A stretch of 64,000 nt of DNA from Cognatishimia maritima (lineage in GTDB: Bacteria > Pseudomonadota > Alphaproteobacteria > Rhodobacterales > Rhodobacteraceae): contig NZ_FQWM01000001.1 in assembly GCF_900129685.1 (NCBI RefSeq), positions 186,001 through 250,000 of the forward strand, in the 5' to 3' direction. Each line of letters starts with the position of its first letter. Positions within the stretch are counted from its first letter, which is position 1. Made by a program: the position numbers and the translations under genes. Below are positions 27,750-35,627 of the stretch, piece after piece. The notes under the pieces are model-generated. The model was given only the letters and a program-made list of their open reading frames with translations. It had not been told where the DNA came from and made no database searches.

Positions 27750-27826
27750 GGGCCTGTAGCTCAATTGGTTAGAGCAGAGCGCTCATAACGCTTTGGTTGC
27801 GGGTTCAAGTCCTGCCGGGCCTACCA
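27750..27826 (+). tRNA. tRNA with CAT anticodon (tRNA-Ile2 or elongator Met)
   Basis: A 77-nt tRNA with encoded CCA. The acceptor GGGCCTG pairs with CGGGCCT; the D-arm is GCTCAATTGGTTAGAGC, the anticodon loop CTCATAA gives CAT, and the T-arm has GGTTCAAGTCC. The body, with GCGCTCATAACGC, resembles tRNA-Ile(CAT), whose C34 is changed to lysidine, more than elongator Met, but sequence alone does not settle it. Confidence 0.9.
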
Positions 27827-27848
27827 GATTTTCCTTCACCGAACACCA

Positions 27849-29162
27849 CTAGACTGCGATCACAATGTCTGCGCGCAAGCCGCCGAGTTTTTCGCTGGTT
27901 TCCAGACGCAAAACGCCCCCATGGGCGCGGGCGGCATCGGCGGCGATGGAGAGGCCCAGCCCTACGCCGCTGCCTTTGTTTTGATTGCGGGCAGGCTCTA
28001 GTCGGCTGAATGGTTTCAGCGCTTCCTCGCGTTGATCCTCTGGGATGCCTGGTCCGTTGTCTTCGACCCGAATGATAACAGAACGTTTCATTTGAATGGC
28101 GCTGATCTCGACGATCTCACCATAGCGCAAGGCGTTATTGATCAGGTTTTCAATCGCGCGCTTTAGCACCATCTTCTTGATCATCAAAGGCATTGAGATA
28201 TCGCAGGAGGAAACGGTCACGCGTTCTTCTCTTTGATTAAATCCGTCGGCGATATCTTTGAAGAACGGGCAAAAATCGGTTTCTTCAGGGGTAACATCGC
28301 TGGCGCCGCGCGCGAAGCTTAGGAATTCATCCAGCATGCGCTGCATGTCATCGACATCACGTTCCAAGGGCGCGCGGTCTTCTTCGTCCAAGAACGAAAG
28401 CCCCAGTCGCATGCGAGTCAGGGGCGTGCGCAGGTCGTGGCTAACGCCGGACAGCAACATTGTGCGCTGTTCAATCTGGCGTTCGATGCGGGCGCGCATG
28501 TCGAGGAACGCGCCGCCTGCGGCACGGACCTCTAACGCCCCGGCCGGAGAGTACGGCACGTGACGCCCACGTCCGAACGCCTCTGCCGCCGCTGCTAGGC
28601 GGGTGATTGGGCGCAGTTGGTTGCGCAGGTAGACAAACGCGATCAGTGTCATCAGCACCCCGAAGAACACCATATTGACCAGCAATTGGTGCGGGTTTGT
28701 GGCTGACACACGGGCGCGATTAAAGGCGAGCAGCGCAGTACCAAATCGCGTCTCTGCAAACACTTTTGTTTCGCGATCATTGGGCAGTTGCACGGCCTGC
28801 ACCTCAGGCAATTGGTCGTGCAATACCCTTGCTACGACGAGACCCGAGAAATCAAACCACCGGCGCTGCGGCTCAAGCGTCGCCTCTGGCGCAAACTGAA
28901 CCGCGATTTCTAGCTCTGCCAGCGTTTCCGCCACGCTTTCAATTGCCGCCGGTTGCGAAGGCGCTTCGTCTATCTGGCGCAGCACCAGCCGCAATTCATT
29001 GGACAGGCTTCGCGTCATCTGGGTTGTCACGCCCTCGAAATGGCGTTGAATAAAGACAACGGAAACCACCAGTTGTAGGGTCACAACAGGCAAGATCAGG
29101 ATCAGCGCGGCGCGGCCATATAGCCCACGGGGCACGTATTGTTTGAGCCAAGCAAAGGTCAT
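27849..29162 (-). CDS. EnvZ-like sensor histidine kinase
   Basis: A 437-aa membrane kinase. Two transmembrane helices (~residues 18-38 and ~158-178) flank a periplasmic sensor of ~120 residues. A HAMP region follows, then a DHp box SHDLRTPLTRMRLGL with the phospho-His. The HATPase domain shows NLINNALRYG (N box), DNGPGIP (G1) and GSGVGLGLSI (G2). The closest match in style is the EnvZ/OmpR family of Rhodobacteraceae. No response regulator is next to it; the divergent neighbour is an MBL hydrolase, so the partner is not visible. Confidence 0.87.
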   Translation of the reverse strand: MTFAWLKQYVPRGLYGRAALILILPVVTLQLVVSVVFIQRHFEGVTTQMTRSLSNELRLVLRQIDEAPSQPAAIESVAETLAELEIAVQFAPEATLEPQRRWFDFSGLVVARVLHDQLPEVQAVQLPNDRETKVFAETRFGTALLAFNRARVSATNPHQLLVNMVFFGVLMTLIAFVYLRNQLRPITRLAAAAEAFGRGRHVPYSPAGALEVRAAGGAFLDMRARIERQIEQRTMLLSGVSHDLRTPLTRMRLGLSFLDEEDRAPLERDVDDMQRMLDEFLSFARGASDVTPEETDFCPFFKDIADGFNQREERVTVSSCDISMPLMIKKMVLKRAIENLINNALRYGEIVEISAIQMKRSVIIRVEDNGPGIPEDQREEALKPFSRLEPARNQNKGSGVGLGLSIAADAARAHGGVLRLETSEKLGGLRADIVIAV

Positions 29163-29202
29163 GCGCTAAACCTAGCCGCGAAATAAGCAGGAAGGAAACA
29201 GG

Positions 29203-30117
29203 ATGTCGGGGCGAAGCCAAGAAAACCCACCGAAAGTTGGGCAACCTGTAGAGCTTGAAACCGGGCTGCGCGCGATCCTTGCCCCGAACCCCTCGCCCAT
29301 GACCTATTGGGGCACGAATACTTATCTTCTGGGTGCGCAACGACTGACCGTGATCGACCCGGGACCAGAGAGCGCCCCGCACCTAAAGGCGATTCTGAAC
29401 GCGGTGCAGCCAGACCAGACCATCACGCAGATTGTGGTGACCCACAGCCATAAAGACCACTCTCCGCTTGCAGCAGTTTTGCAGCGCGAAACGGGTGCCG
29501 AAATCATAGGTTTTGGCGATTCATTCGCAGGGCGCAGTGATGTGATGAAGGCGCTTGAAACGACAGCAGAGATCGGGGGCGGTGAAGGCGTTGACTGGAA
29601 CTTTGCGCCAGACCGTACCGTGGCGGATGGCGATATGATCGACGTTGACGGTGGCAAACTGCGCGTCATTCACACACCCGGGCATATGGGAAATCACATT
29701 TGCCTTGCTTGGCGGGATGCCTGTTTCACTGGCGATCATATCATGGGCTGGGCAAGTTCGCTTGTCTCTCCGCCTGACGGTGATTTGACCGATTTCATGG
29801 CCTCCTGTGATCGTTTGTCTACGACAGACTGGCGTGTCTTTTACTCTGGCCACGGTGCGCCAATTCACGACCCAAACGCGCGGCTCGACTGGCTGATTGC
29901 ACACCGGCGCTCACGAGAAATGGAAATTCTGACGCAGCTTAGGAACGGCCCTGCCACTGCCGAAGCCCTTGCACGCGCGATATACGTGGACGTGAATCCG
30001 AAGCTTTTGCGCGCGGCCCAACGCAATGTCTTGGCGCATCTGATCGACCTAGCGGGCCGCGGGCTTGCCGCAACAAGTCAACCCTTTGAAATGGAAGCAA
30101 TATTTGAAGCCGTCTAA
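29203..30117 (+). CDS. MBL-fold metallohydrolase (LACTB2-like)
   Basis: A 304-aa metallo-beta-lactamase-fold hydrolase. The metal motif HSHKDHSPL stands for HxHxDH. Further ligands are in HTPGHMGNH and CFTGDHIMG, and a final His in YSGHGAPIHDP. The C-terminal ~55 residues form a winged-helix-like LACTB2 domain (RNGPATAEALARAIY). Members include RNases, thioesterases and glyoxalase-like enzymes; the substrate is unknown. The start at ATG 29203 has GGAAACAGG upstream. Divergent from the histidine kinase gene. Confidence 0.85.
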   Translation: MSGRSQENPPKVGQPVELETGLRAILAPNPSPMTYWGTNTYLLGAQRLTVIDPGPESAPHLKAILNAVQPDQTITQIVVTHSHKDHSPLAAVLQRETGAEIIGFGDSFAGRSDVMKALETTAEIGGGEGVDWNFAPDRTVADGDMIDVDGGKLRVIHTPGHMGNHICLAWRDACFTGDHIMGWASSLVSPPDGDLTDFMASCDRLSTTDWRVFYSGHGAPIHDPNARLDWLIAHRRSREMEILTQLRNGPATAEALARAIYVDVNPKLLRAAQRNVLAHLIDLAGRGLAATSQPFEMEAIFEAV

Positions 30118-30197
30118 AAAAGACCCGCGAAAACGAAAAAAATGTAACACGCCCTCTGGACGGCGAAAATTTCGTTAGCTATACGATCCCTCGTTGT

Positions 30198-30272
30198 TCC
30201 GGCGTAGCTCAGCGGTAGAGCAGTTGACTGTTAATCAATTGGTCGTAGGTTCGATCCCTACCGCCGGAGCCA
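30198..30272 (+). tRNA. tRNA-Asn (GTT), copy 1
   Basis: A 75-nt tRNA with encoded CCA. The acceptor TCCGGCG pairs with CGCCGGA; the anticodon loop CTGTTAA gives GTT; the T-arm has GGTTCGATCCC. Identical to the copy 21 bases downstream. A TATACG-like -10 lies about 17 bases upstream. Confidence 0.95.
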
Positions 30273-30293
30273 ACAAAAACCCTACGCATTTGT

Positions 30294-30368
30294 TCCGGCG
30301 TAGCTCAGCGGTAGAGCAGTTGACTGTTAATCAATTGGTCGTAGGTTCGATCCCTACCGCCGGAGCCA
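30294..30368 (+). tRNA. tRNA-Asn (GTT), copy 2
   Basis: Identical over all 75 nt to the tRNA-Asn at 30198. The flanking GTTCCGGCG is shared, which suggests a recent tandem duplication. Reads AAC/AAU. Confidence 0.95.
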
Positions 30369-30387
30369 AATGTGGGTTTTGACAGGT

Positions 30388-31935
30388 TCAACGCCCCTTG
30401 AATAATCCACCCAGAATGCCACGCACAAGTTTGCGTCCGGTGGTGCCGGTCAGTTCTTTGACGACCATTTGAGTCATCTGTTCCCCAAAGGTTTTTTGCG
30501 ATCCGCGCCCCACGCGGCGGCTGGTGGATTTGCCGACCCGAGACCCGTTGTAGCGCCGACCGGAAGCAAATTCGCGATCCGGTGCGCTCATATTGTCTTC
30601 TTTCGCTTCCAAACGTTCGGCGTCCTCTGCTGCCTGTTCAGCACGTGATTTCAGGATTTCAAAAGCAGACCGGCGGTCGACCGTGTCACGATATTTTGTG
30701 TCCAGGTCGCTGGCGGCCATGACATCATTGCGTAGGGCATCTGAAATTGGTCCCAATTGCGAGGACGGGGGACGGATTAGGGTGCGTTCCACAATACTTG
30801 GGACGCCCTTTTTCAAAAGCGTCGATGTCACCGCTTCCCCGACGCCGACGTCGCGAATGGCCTCTTCTGTCGAAAAGCGTGGGTTGTCGCGATAGGTCTC
30901 CGCCGCTAAGCGCAGGTCTTTGCGGTCCTTGGCGGTGAAAGCGCGCAAGGCGTGCTGCACACGGTTACCAAGCTGGCCCAAGATATCTTCGGGCACATCC
31001 GCAGGGTTTTGCGTGATGAAATAGACGCCAACGCCTTTGGAACGGATCAGACGGGCCACCTGTTCGACCTTATCAACAAGCGCTTTTGGGGCGTCATCAA
31101 ACAGGAGATGCGCCTCATCAAAGAAAAATACCAGCTTGGGTTTATCGGGGTCGCCGACTTCGGGCAGGTCTTCGAACAACTCGCTTAGCAACCACAAGAG
31201 GAAGGTCGCATAAAGCCGCGGTGAGGCCATCAACTTGTCTGCGGCAAGGATATTGACCTGCCCTCGCCCGGTGTCTGTTGTGCGGATCAGGTCCCTTAGG
31301 TCCAGCGCCGGTTCGCCAAAAAACTCTGCCGCGCCTTGGTTCTCTAGCACCATCAACCGGCGTTGAATGGCCCCAATGGATTGTACAGAAATATTTCCAT
31401 AGCGCAGCGATAGATCTTTGCGATTCTCCCCAACCCAGACCAGCAATGACTGTAGGTCTTTCAGATCTAAAAGCGGCAGCCCCTCTTCGTCCGCCAAGCG
31501 GAAGGCGATATTAAGGATGCCTTCTTGCGCCTCGGACAGTTCCAAAAGACGAGAGATCAGCAGCGGTCCCATTTCGGAAACCGTGGTGCGGATCGGGTGG
31601 CCCTTTTTGCCGAAGAGGTCCCAGAATGTGACTGGAAAGCTTTCATAACTGTAGTCGGTGAAGCCAATCGTTTCCGCGCGGCTGGTGAACGCCTCATGCA
31701 GTTTGAAATCAGCGGAGCCTGACCCCGCAAGACCCGACAGATCGCCTTTCACATCCGCCAAAAACACGGGAACGCCTGCGTTGCTGAACCCTTCGGCCAT
31801 AATTTGCAGTGTGACGGTTTTGCCGGTGCCTGTCGCACCTGCAATCAGCCCGTGGCGGTTGGCGTATTTCAGGTTGAGGAACTGTTGCGTGGCATAGTCT
31901 TCGCCACCTCCGCCCAGAAAGATCGAATTTTCCAA
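30388..31935 (-). CDS. HerA-like ATPase of the YjgR/DUF853 family
   Basis: A 515-aa P-loop ATPase. Walker A is AGATGTGKTVTL at ~residues 28-39; Walker B is LVFFFDEAHLLF near 250-261. Conserved arginine-rich segments follow, then a C-terminal region (SKTSRRVGRGSQKTFGEQ) typical of YjgR. The start is TTG at 31935 (LENSIFLGGGG) with a strong GGAGGGAAC upstream, giving the family length; the open frame to 32520 would cross a terminator and an sRNA-like element and is rejected. YjgR proteins are HerA/FtsK-type ATPases of unsettled role. Confidence 0.86.
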   Translation of the reverse strand: MENSIFLGGGGEDYATQQFLNLKYANRHGLIAGATGTGKTVTLQIMAEGFSNAGVPVFLADVKGDLSGLAGSGSADFKLHEAFTSRAETIGFTDYSYESFPVTFWDLFGKKGHPIRTTVSEMGPLLISRLLELSEAQEGILNIAFRLADEEGLPLLDLKDLQSLLVWVGENRKDLSLRYGNISVQSIGAIQRRLMVLENQGAAEFFGEPALDLRDLIRTTDTGRGQVNILAADKLMASPRLYATFLLWLLSELFEDLPEVGDPDKPKLVFFFDEAHLLFDDAPKALVDKVEQVARLIRSKGVGVYFITQNPADVPEDILGQLGNRVQHALRAFTAKDRKDLRLAAETYRDNPRFSTEEAIRDVGVGEAVTSTLLKKGVPSIVERTLIRPPSSQLGPISDALRNDVMAASDLDTKYRDTVDRRSAFEILKSRAEQAAEDAERLEAKEDNMSAPDREFASGRRYNGSRVGKSTSRRVGRGSQKTFGEQMTQMVVKELTGTTGRKLVRGILGGLFKGR

Positions 31936-32126
31936 GGGTTCCCTCCGTCTCGAAATCACTTTGTGTCGCTCTGATCGCCACAACAGTGCCAATCTCGTCG
32001 ACAAATACAACGCAAATTGCTGTTTATATGGGATTTTCAGGGCCATCGACCCTCCTATCCCAAATTGTGAAGAAAAAATGACCAAAGACCGTTGACCGAT
32101 GCGGAGATTCGTCCTAGCGTCCGAAA

Positions 32127-32196
32127 CACAAAATAAGTCGGCCAGTCCGACGGGGAGAAAAAAGTTAAAAAGGGGCCTCTGGCCCCTTTTTCTTTT
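32127..32196 (+). ncRNA. Candidate ~70-nt small RNA
   Basis: A promoter-like TTGACC-17-TAGCGT precedes by about 7 bases. The transcript would contain hairpin GTCGG-CCAGT-CCGAC, a linker GGGGAGAAAAAAG, and an 11-bp GC-rich terminator followed by TTTTTCTTTT. No protein frame explains the element. The order (promoter, hairpin, A-rich linker, terminator) fits a trans-acting sRNA, but no family is recognised. Confidence 0.4.
32167..32191. terminator. Strong bidirectional rho-independent terminator
   Basis: AAAAAGGGGCC pairs perfectly with GGCCCCTTTTT around a TCT loop (11 bp). It would end the sRNA candidate on the plus strand. No minus-strand gene lies just upstream to need it. Confidence 0.85.
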
Positions 32197-32355
32197 GCCA
32201 GCGTTCTTTGCGCGCTGCCGGGCCACTTCCATGATTTGTGTTGGTCGTCTCACCGGCAATTTCTTGCAGAGCACCTTATGCGCACCCGAAATCCACCCTG
32301 ACACTCTGCCCCAGACATGATAACTGCTGGGGCGACAGTAAGGGTTTGGAAAAAC

Positions 32356-32907
32356 ATGATTAACAAGATCAAGAACCACCTGGCCGCGGCAATTATTGCG
32401 CTGCCGACCGCAATCCTCGCGCAGGAGCAGGCGCCTGCAACCGGAGATCTGGCCCAGGGGCAACCCGTTGTACCAGAAATCACCAGCGAAACCTTTGGCG
32501 ACTGGACCGTAAATTGCCAAGCGCTTGAAACCGGTGAGCGCTGCCAGATGTATCAGCTCTTAAAGAACCAGGACGGTGACGCGGTGATCGAGGTGAATCT
32601 GTTCCGTGTCGTTGACCAGCCAGCGGTGTTTGCCGGCGGCTCTATCGTTGCACCATTGGAAACCTTGCTTCCGCCGCAGCTGACAATCGCAATCGATGAT
32701 GGGGCTGGTAAACGCTATCCTTTTGCCTTTTGTTTGGTCAAAGGCTGCGTGTCACGTGTGGGTCTGACCGAAGAAGACGTCAACGCCTACAAACGCGGCG
32801 CGAAAGCGTCGGTTGCGATTGTTCCAGCAGTCGCACCAGACCAGGTTGTTGTGGTGGATATGTCGCTTACAGGATTCACGGCTGCTTTTGACCGCATCAG
32901 CCAGTAA
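32356..32907 (+). CDS. Invasion-associated locus B (IalB)-like periplasmic protein
   Basis: A 183-aa secreted protein. The signal peptide is at residues 1-22 (ending ILAQ), followed by a short Pro/Gln-rich linker. The core FGDWTVNCQ and then ERCQMYQLL, LPPQLTIAIDDG and PFAFCLVKGCVSRVGL match the IalB family, with paired cysteines for disulfides. In most alphaproteobacteria IalB homologues are envelope proteins of unknown role; the name comes from Bartonella. The ATG at 32356 lies just ahead of the signal peptide. Confidence 0.87.
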   Translation: MINKIKNHLAAAIIALPTAILAQEQAPATGDLAQGQPVVPEITSETFGDWTVNCQALETGERCQMYQLLKNQDGDAVIEVNLFRVVDQPAVFAGGSIVAPLETLLPPQLTIAIDDGAGKRYPFAFCLVKGCVSRVGLTEEDVNAYKRGAKASVAIVPAVAPDQVVVVDMSLTGFTAAFDRISQ

Positions 32908-32928
32908 TAGATTCATGCGCCACATGAA

Positions 32929-32964
32929 AAAGCCCTTCCAAGATGTTGGGAGGGCTTTGTTTTT
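32929..32964. terminator. Terminator between ialB-like and KAS genes
   Basis: A 13-bp stem (AAAGCCCTTCCAA with TTGGGAGGGCTTT, one G-U) around GATG, followed by GTTTTT on the plus strand and flanked by A-runs for the minus strand. It serves the two convergent genes. Confidence 0.88.
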
Positions 32965-32975
32965 CCGGATATGAT

Positions 32976-34184
32976 TTAGATCGCGCGTAGCGCAAGCACC
33001 GCGTTTAAGCCACCAAAAGCAAAGGCGTTGGACAGCACAGCGTCAACCTTGGCTTCGCGGGCCTCGTTTGGAACAACGTCCAGCGCACATTCTGGGTCTG
33101 GCTCCTCATAGCCAATGGTCGGTGCAATCACGCCTTCCTTCAGCGCCATGATACAGGCCAAAAGTTCGACCGCGCCGGTTCCCCCGATCAGATGCCCGTG
33201 CATCGATTTCGTTGAACTGATCATCAGACTGTCCGCATGGCGTCCAAACACATCCGCCACGGCCGCACATTCCGTTTTGTCGTTTGCTGCGGTACCGGTG
33301 CCGTGTGCATTGATATAGCCAACGTCCGAAGGGTTGAGTTTGGCGTCTCTCAAAGCACCAGAAATTGCCCGCGCAGCCCCTTGTTTAGAGGGCATTACGA
33401 TATCACTTGCATCTGAGCTCATCGCGAAACCGGAAACCTCGGCGAGGATCTCGGCCCCTCGTGCCTTGGCGTGTTCGTATTCTTCAAACACAAACACCCC
33501 AGCGCCCTCGCCTTGGACCATGCCATTGCGGTTGGCAGAGAACGGCCGACAGCCGTCTTTGGACATCACGCGCAGCCCTTCCCAGGCCTTTACACCGCCA
33601 AAGCACAGCATGCTTTCAGACCCGCCTGTTACCATGACCGGTGCCATGCCGCTGCGCACCATCTGAAAGGCTTGGCTCATGGCGTGGTTGGAACTTGCGC
33701 AGGCTGTTGCGACAGTAAACGACGGCCCTTTGAGGTTGAATTCCATAGAAATATGGCTGGCCGCCGCGTTGTTCATCAGCTTGGGTACCACAAACGGGTG
33801 AACACGGTTTTTGCCTTCTTCGTAAACATTGCGGTAGTTTTCATCGAGCGTTTGCATACCGCCACCCGAGGTGCCAAGAACCACGCCCGATTTCGCGGCC
33901 ATTTCGCCAGAAAACTCCAATCCCGATTGCGCCACGGCCTCGCGCGCTGCGATCAGGGCGAATTGAGTGAAACGATCATAAAGCGCCAATTGCTGCCGGT
34001 TAAACGTTGTGCAGGCGTCAAAGCCCTGCACCTGCCCACCAATTTTGATTGTAAGCCGGTCAACGTCCTTCATTTCCAAAGGACCGATGCCGCATTTGCC
34101 TTCTTTCATGGCCGCCCATGTCTCGGCAACGGTGTGGCCCAAGGCGTTGATTGTCCCGGCCCCGGTGATCACGACACGATTCAT
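32976..34184 (-). CDS. Beta-ketoacyl-ACP synthase (FabF/KAS II type)
   Basis: A 402-aa condensing enzyme of fatty acid elongation. The Cys-His-His triad is visible: the nucleophile in ATACASSNHAM, then HGTGTAANDKTE and SMHGHLIGGTGA. It sits 34 bases after a dedicated acyl carrier protein gene and close to lpxD, all on the same strand. This suggests a specialised acyl chain for lipid A or another envelope lipid rather than bulk fatty acid synthesis, but this is inference. The active-site context TACASSNHA differs slightly from housekeeping FabF. Confidence 0.88.
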   Translation of the reverse strand: MNRVVITGAGTINALGHTVAETWAAMKEGKCGIGPLEMKDVDRLTIKIGGQVQGFDACTTFNRQQLALYDRFTQFALIAAREAVAQSGLEFSGEMAAKSGVVLGTSGGGMQTLDENYRNVYEEGKNRVHPFVVPKLMNNAAASHISMEFNLKGPSFTVATACASSNHAMSQAFQMVRSGMAPVMVTGGSESMLCFGGVKAWEGLRVMSKDGCRPFSANRNGMVQGEGAGVFVFEEYEHAKARGAEILAEVSGFAMSSDASDIVMPSKQGAARAISGALRDAKLNPSDVGYINAHGTGTAANDKTECAAVADVFGRHADSLMISSTKSMHGHLIGGTGAVELLACIMALKEGVIAPTIGYEEPDPECALDVVPNEAREAKVDAVLSNAFAFGGLNAVLALRAI

Positions 34185-34218
34185 AGCAGTTTACTTTCAG
34201 GAGTTTGTCGGCAGCGGA

Positions 34219-34476
34219 TCAAGCTTGCTCCGCCACCAGTTTTTCAATGCCTGCAATAATGGAGGCAACCGAAGAGATATCAAAATCGCTTTCGGTGGGT
34301 TCATTGGCGTTGAAAGGAACAGAGATGTCAAACGCCTCTTCAATGGCAAAAATGCTTTCGACCAAACCGAGGCTGTCGATGCCCAGATCTTCAAGCGTGC
34401 TCTCCATGGTGACGTCGGATGTTTCTAACACTGCCTGCTCGGCAATGATCTCAATAACCTTGTCTTTGACGCTCAT
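34219..34476 (-). CDS. Acyl carrier protein (accessory)
   Basis: An 85-aa acidic four-helix ACP. The phosphopantetheine serine is S35 in LGIDSLGLVE, slightly different from the DSL(D/E) of housekeeping AcpP. SDVTMESTLEDLGID and FNANEPTESDF are distinctive. It lies between lpxD and the KAS gene, reminiscent of the acpXL/fabF arrangement in Rhizobium lipid A synthesis, though it is shorter and not clearly AcpXL. Likely carries the acyl chain for the adjacent KAS. Confidence 0.88.
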   Translation of the reverse strand: MSVKDKVIEIIAEQAVLETSDVTMESTLEDLGIDSLGLVESIFAIEEAFDISVPFNANEPTESDFDISSVASIIAGIEKLVAEQA

Positions 34477-34509
34477 TCTGTCTTCCTTTCGCCAGACTTA
34501 ACGGTTGAT

Positions 34510-35601
34510 TTAGTCTTTCGTCGGCAAATTTAAAATAGCTTTCTTCAACTCAGCTATGTCTTTCGCCAGACGTGGCAACCTTCGCAAGCCTTTATAGGCT
34601 TCAATATGTGTTTCCATTTTGGTGGCTGGATAGCCCAGCATGGCGCGTCCTGAGGGCACGTTCGACAGAACCATAGACCCTCCTCCTGTGACCACATTGT
34701 CCCCAATGGTCAAGTTGTCCGCGACGCCGGTTTGACCGCCGAGCACGGTGTTATTCCCGATATGTGTCGATCCTGCGACACCAACTTGCCCGCACAGCAA
34801 ACAGTTCTCTCCGATCACAACGTTATGGCCGACCTGCACCAGATTATCGATTTTGGTACCGCTGCCGATCCGTGTGTCGCGAATGGTGCCGCGGTCGATC
34901 GTGGTATTGGCACCGATTTCCACGTTGTCTCCGATGGTCACAGACCCCACGCTGTGGATGCGCACCCAAGATTGGCTGTCTTGTGTTACGTCTTTGCCAA
35001 GGCTTTCACGTGCGGTTTCGACGTGGTTTTTCTCTGGCGTGACAAATGAAAACCCGTCGCCACCGATACGTGCGCCCGATTGGCACCAGAAGTCATCGCC
35101 AATGCTAACTCGCGCCAGCAGGCTGACGTGATCTCGTAGCACCGCGTTCGCCCCCAAGGTGACATCGAGACCAATATAGCACTGTGCGCCGATCTGGCAG
35201 TTGTCGCCGATGCGTGCGCCTGCCTCAATAACGGCCAGCGGGCCGACAGAGACGTTTTGGCCAATCGTCGCTTTGGGATCGACGACCGCGCTAGGGTGGA
35301 TGCCAACTGCCGCCCCGTGACCAAGATCAAACTGACGGGTCAGCGTCGCCATTGCGAAACGCGCGCGCGGGACTGTGATCGCAGCTTTCAAGCCGAGCGC
35401 CTGCCAATCCGCCCCCTCCCAAAGGACGGCAGCTTGGGCGTCGCCCATGGGCAAGCTTTCGGCAAACTTGGGGCTTAGGGCCAAGGCGAGGTCATCCCTG
35501 CCCGCTGCAGCAGGCTCTGCCAGCCCGTTGACCATAAGATCAGAGGCTCCACGGGCAACTGCCCCCAGAGCCTCTGCGATTTCTTTTATGGTATAAGCCA
35601 T
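34510..35601 (-). CDS. lpxD: UDP-3-O-acylglucosamine N-acyltransferase
   Basis: A 363-aa lipid A enzyme that adds the N-linked 3-hydroxyacyl chain to UDP-3-O-acyl-GlcN. The N-terminal LpxD domain precedes a long left-handed beta-helix of hexapeptide repeats (IGQNVSVGPLAVIEAGARIG onward), then a helical C-terminal tail (AYKGLRRLPRLAKDIAELKK). The catalytic His lies in the repeat VQVGHNVVIG. It is followed by an ACP and a KAS gene. lpxA, fabZ and bamA, often neighbours elsewhere, are absent here. Confidence 0.94.
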   Translation of the reverse strand: MAYTIKEIAEALGAVARGASDLMVNGLAEPAAAGRDDLALALSPKFAESLPMGDAQAAVLWEGADWQALGLKAAITVPRARFAMATLTRQFDLGHGAAVGIHPSAVVDPKATIGQNVSVGPLAVIEAGARIGDNCQIGAQCYIGLDVTLGANAVLRDHVSLLARVSIGDDFWCQSGARIGGDGFSFVTPEKNHVETARESLGKDVTQDSQSWVRIHSVGSVTIGDNVEIGANTTIDRGTIRDTRIGSGTKIDNLVQVGHNVVIGENCLLCGQVGVAGSTHIGNNTVLGGQTGVADNLTIGDNVVTGGGSMVLSNVPSGRAMLGYPATKMETHIEAYKGLRRLPRLAKDIAELKKAILNLPTKD

Positions 35602-35627
35602 ATAACCCCCAAAACTTAGGGCGCTAT

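Larger units (their letters stand above)
31936..32355. other. Intergenic region between the yjgR-like and ialB-like genes
   Basis: A stretch of 420 bases without a convincing protein gene. It contains the divergent promoter area of the YjgR gene, a TTGACC-N17-TAGCGT promoter-like pair at 32092-32120, two hairpins ending in a strong terminator at 32167-32191, and the leader of the IalB-like gene. See the sRNA candidate. Confidence 0.6.

Noticed and set aside
28258-29053. Several plus-strand frames inside the histidine kinase gene
   Set aside because: They lie opposite the kinase, which has all kinase motifs, and show no family-like sequence.
31936-32520. N-terminal extension of the YjgR-like gene
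   Set aside because: The extension would cross a strong terminator and a promoter-like element. The TTG at 31935 has a strong ribosome-binding site and gives the family length.
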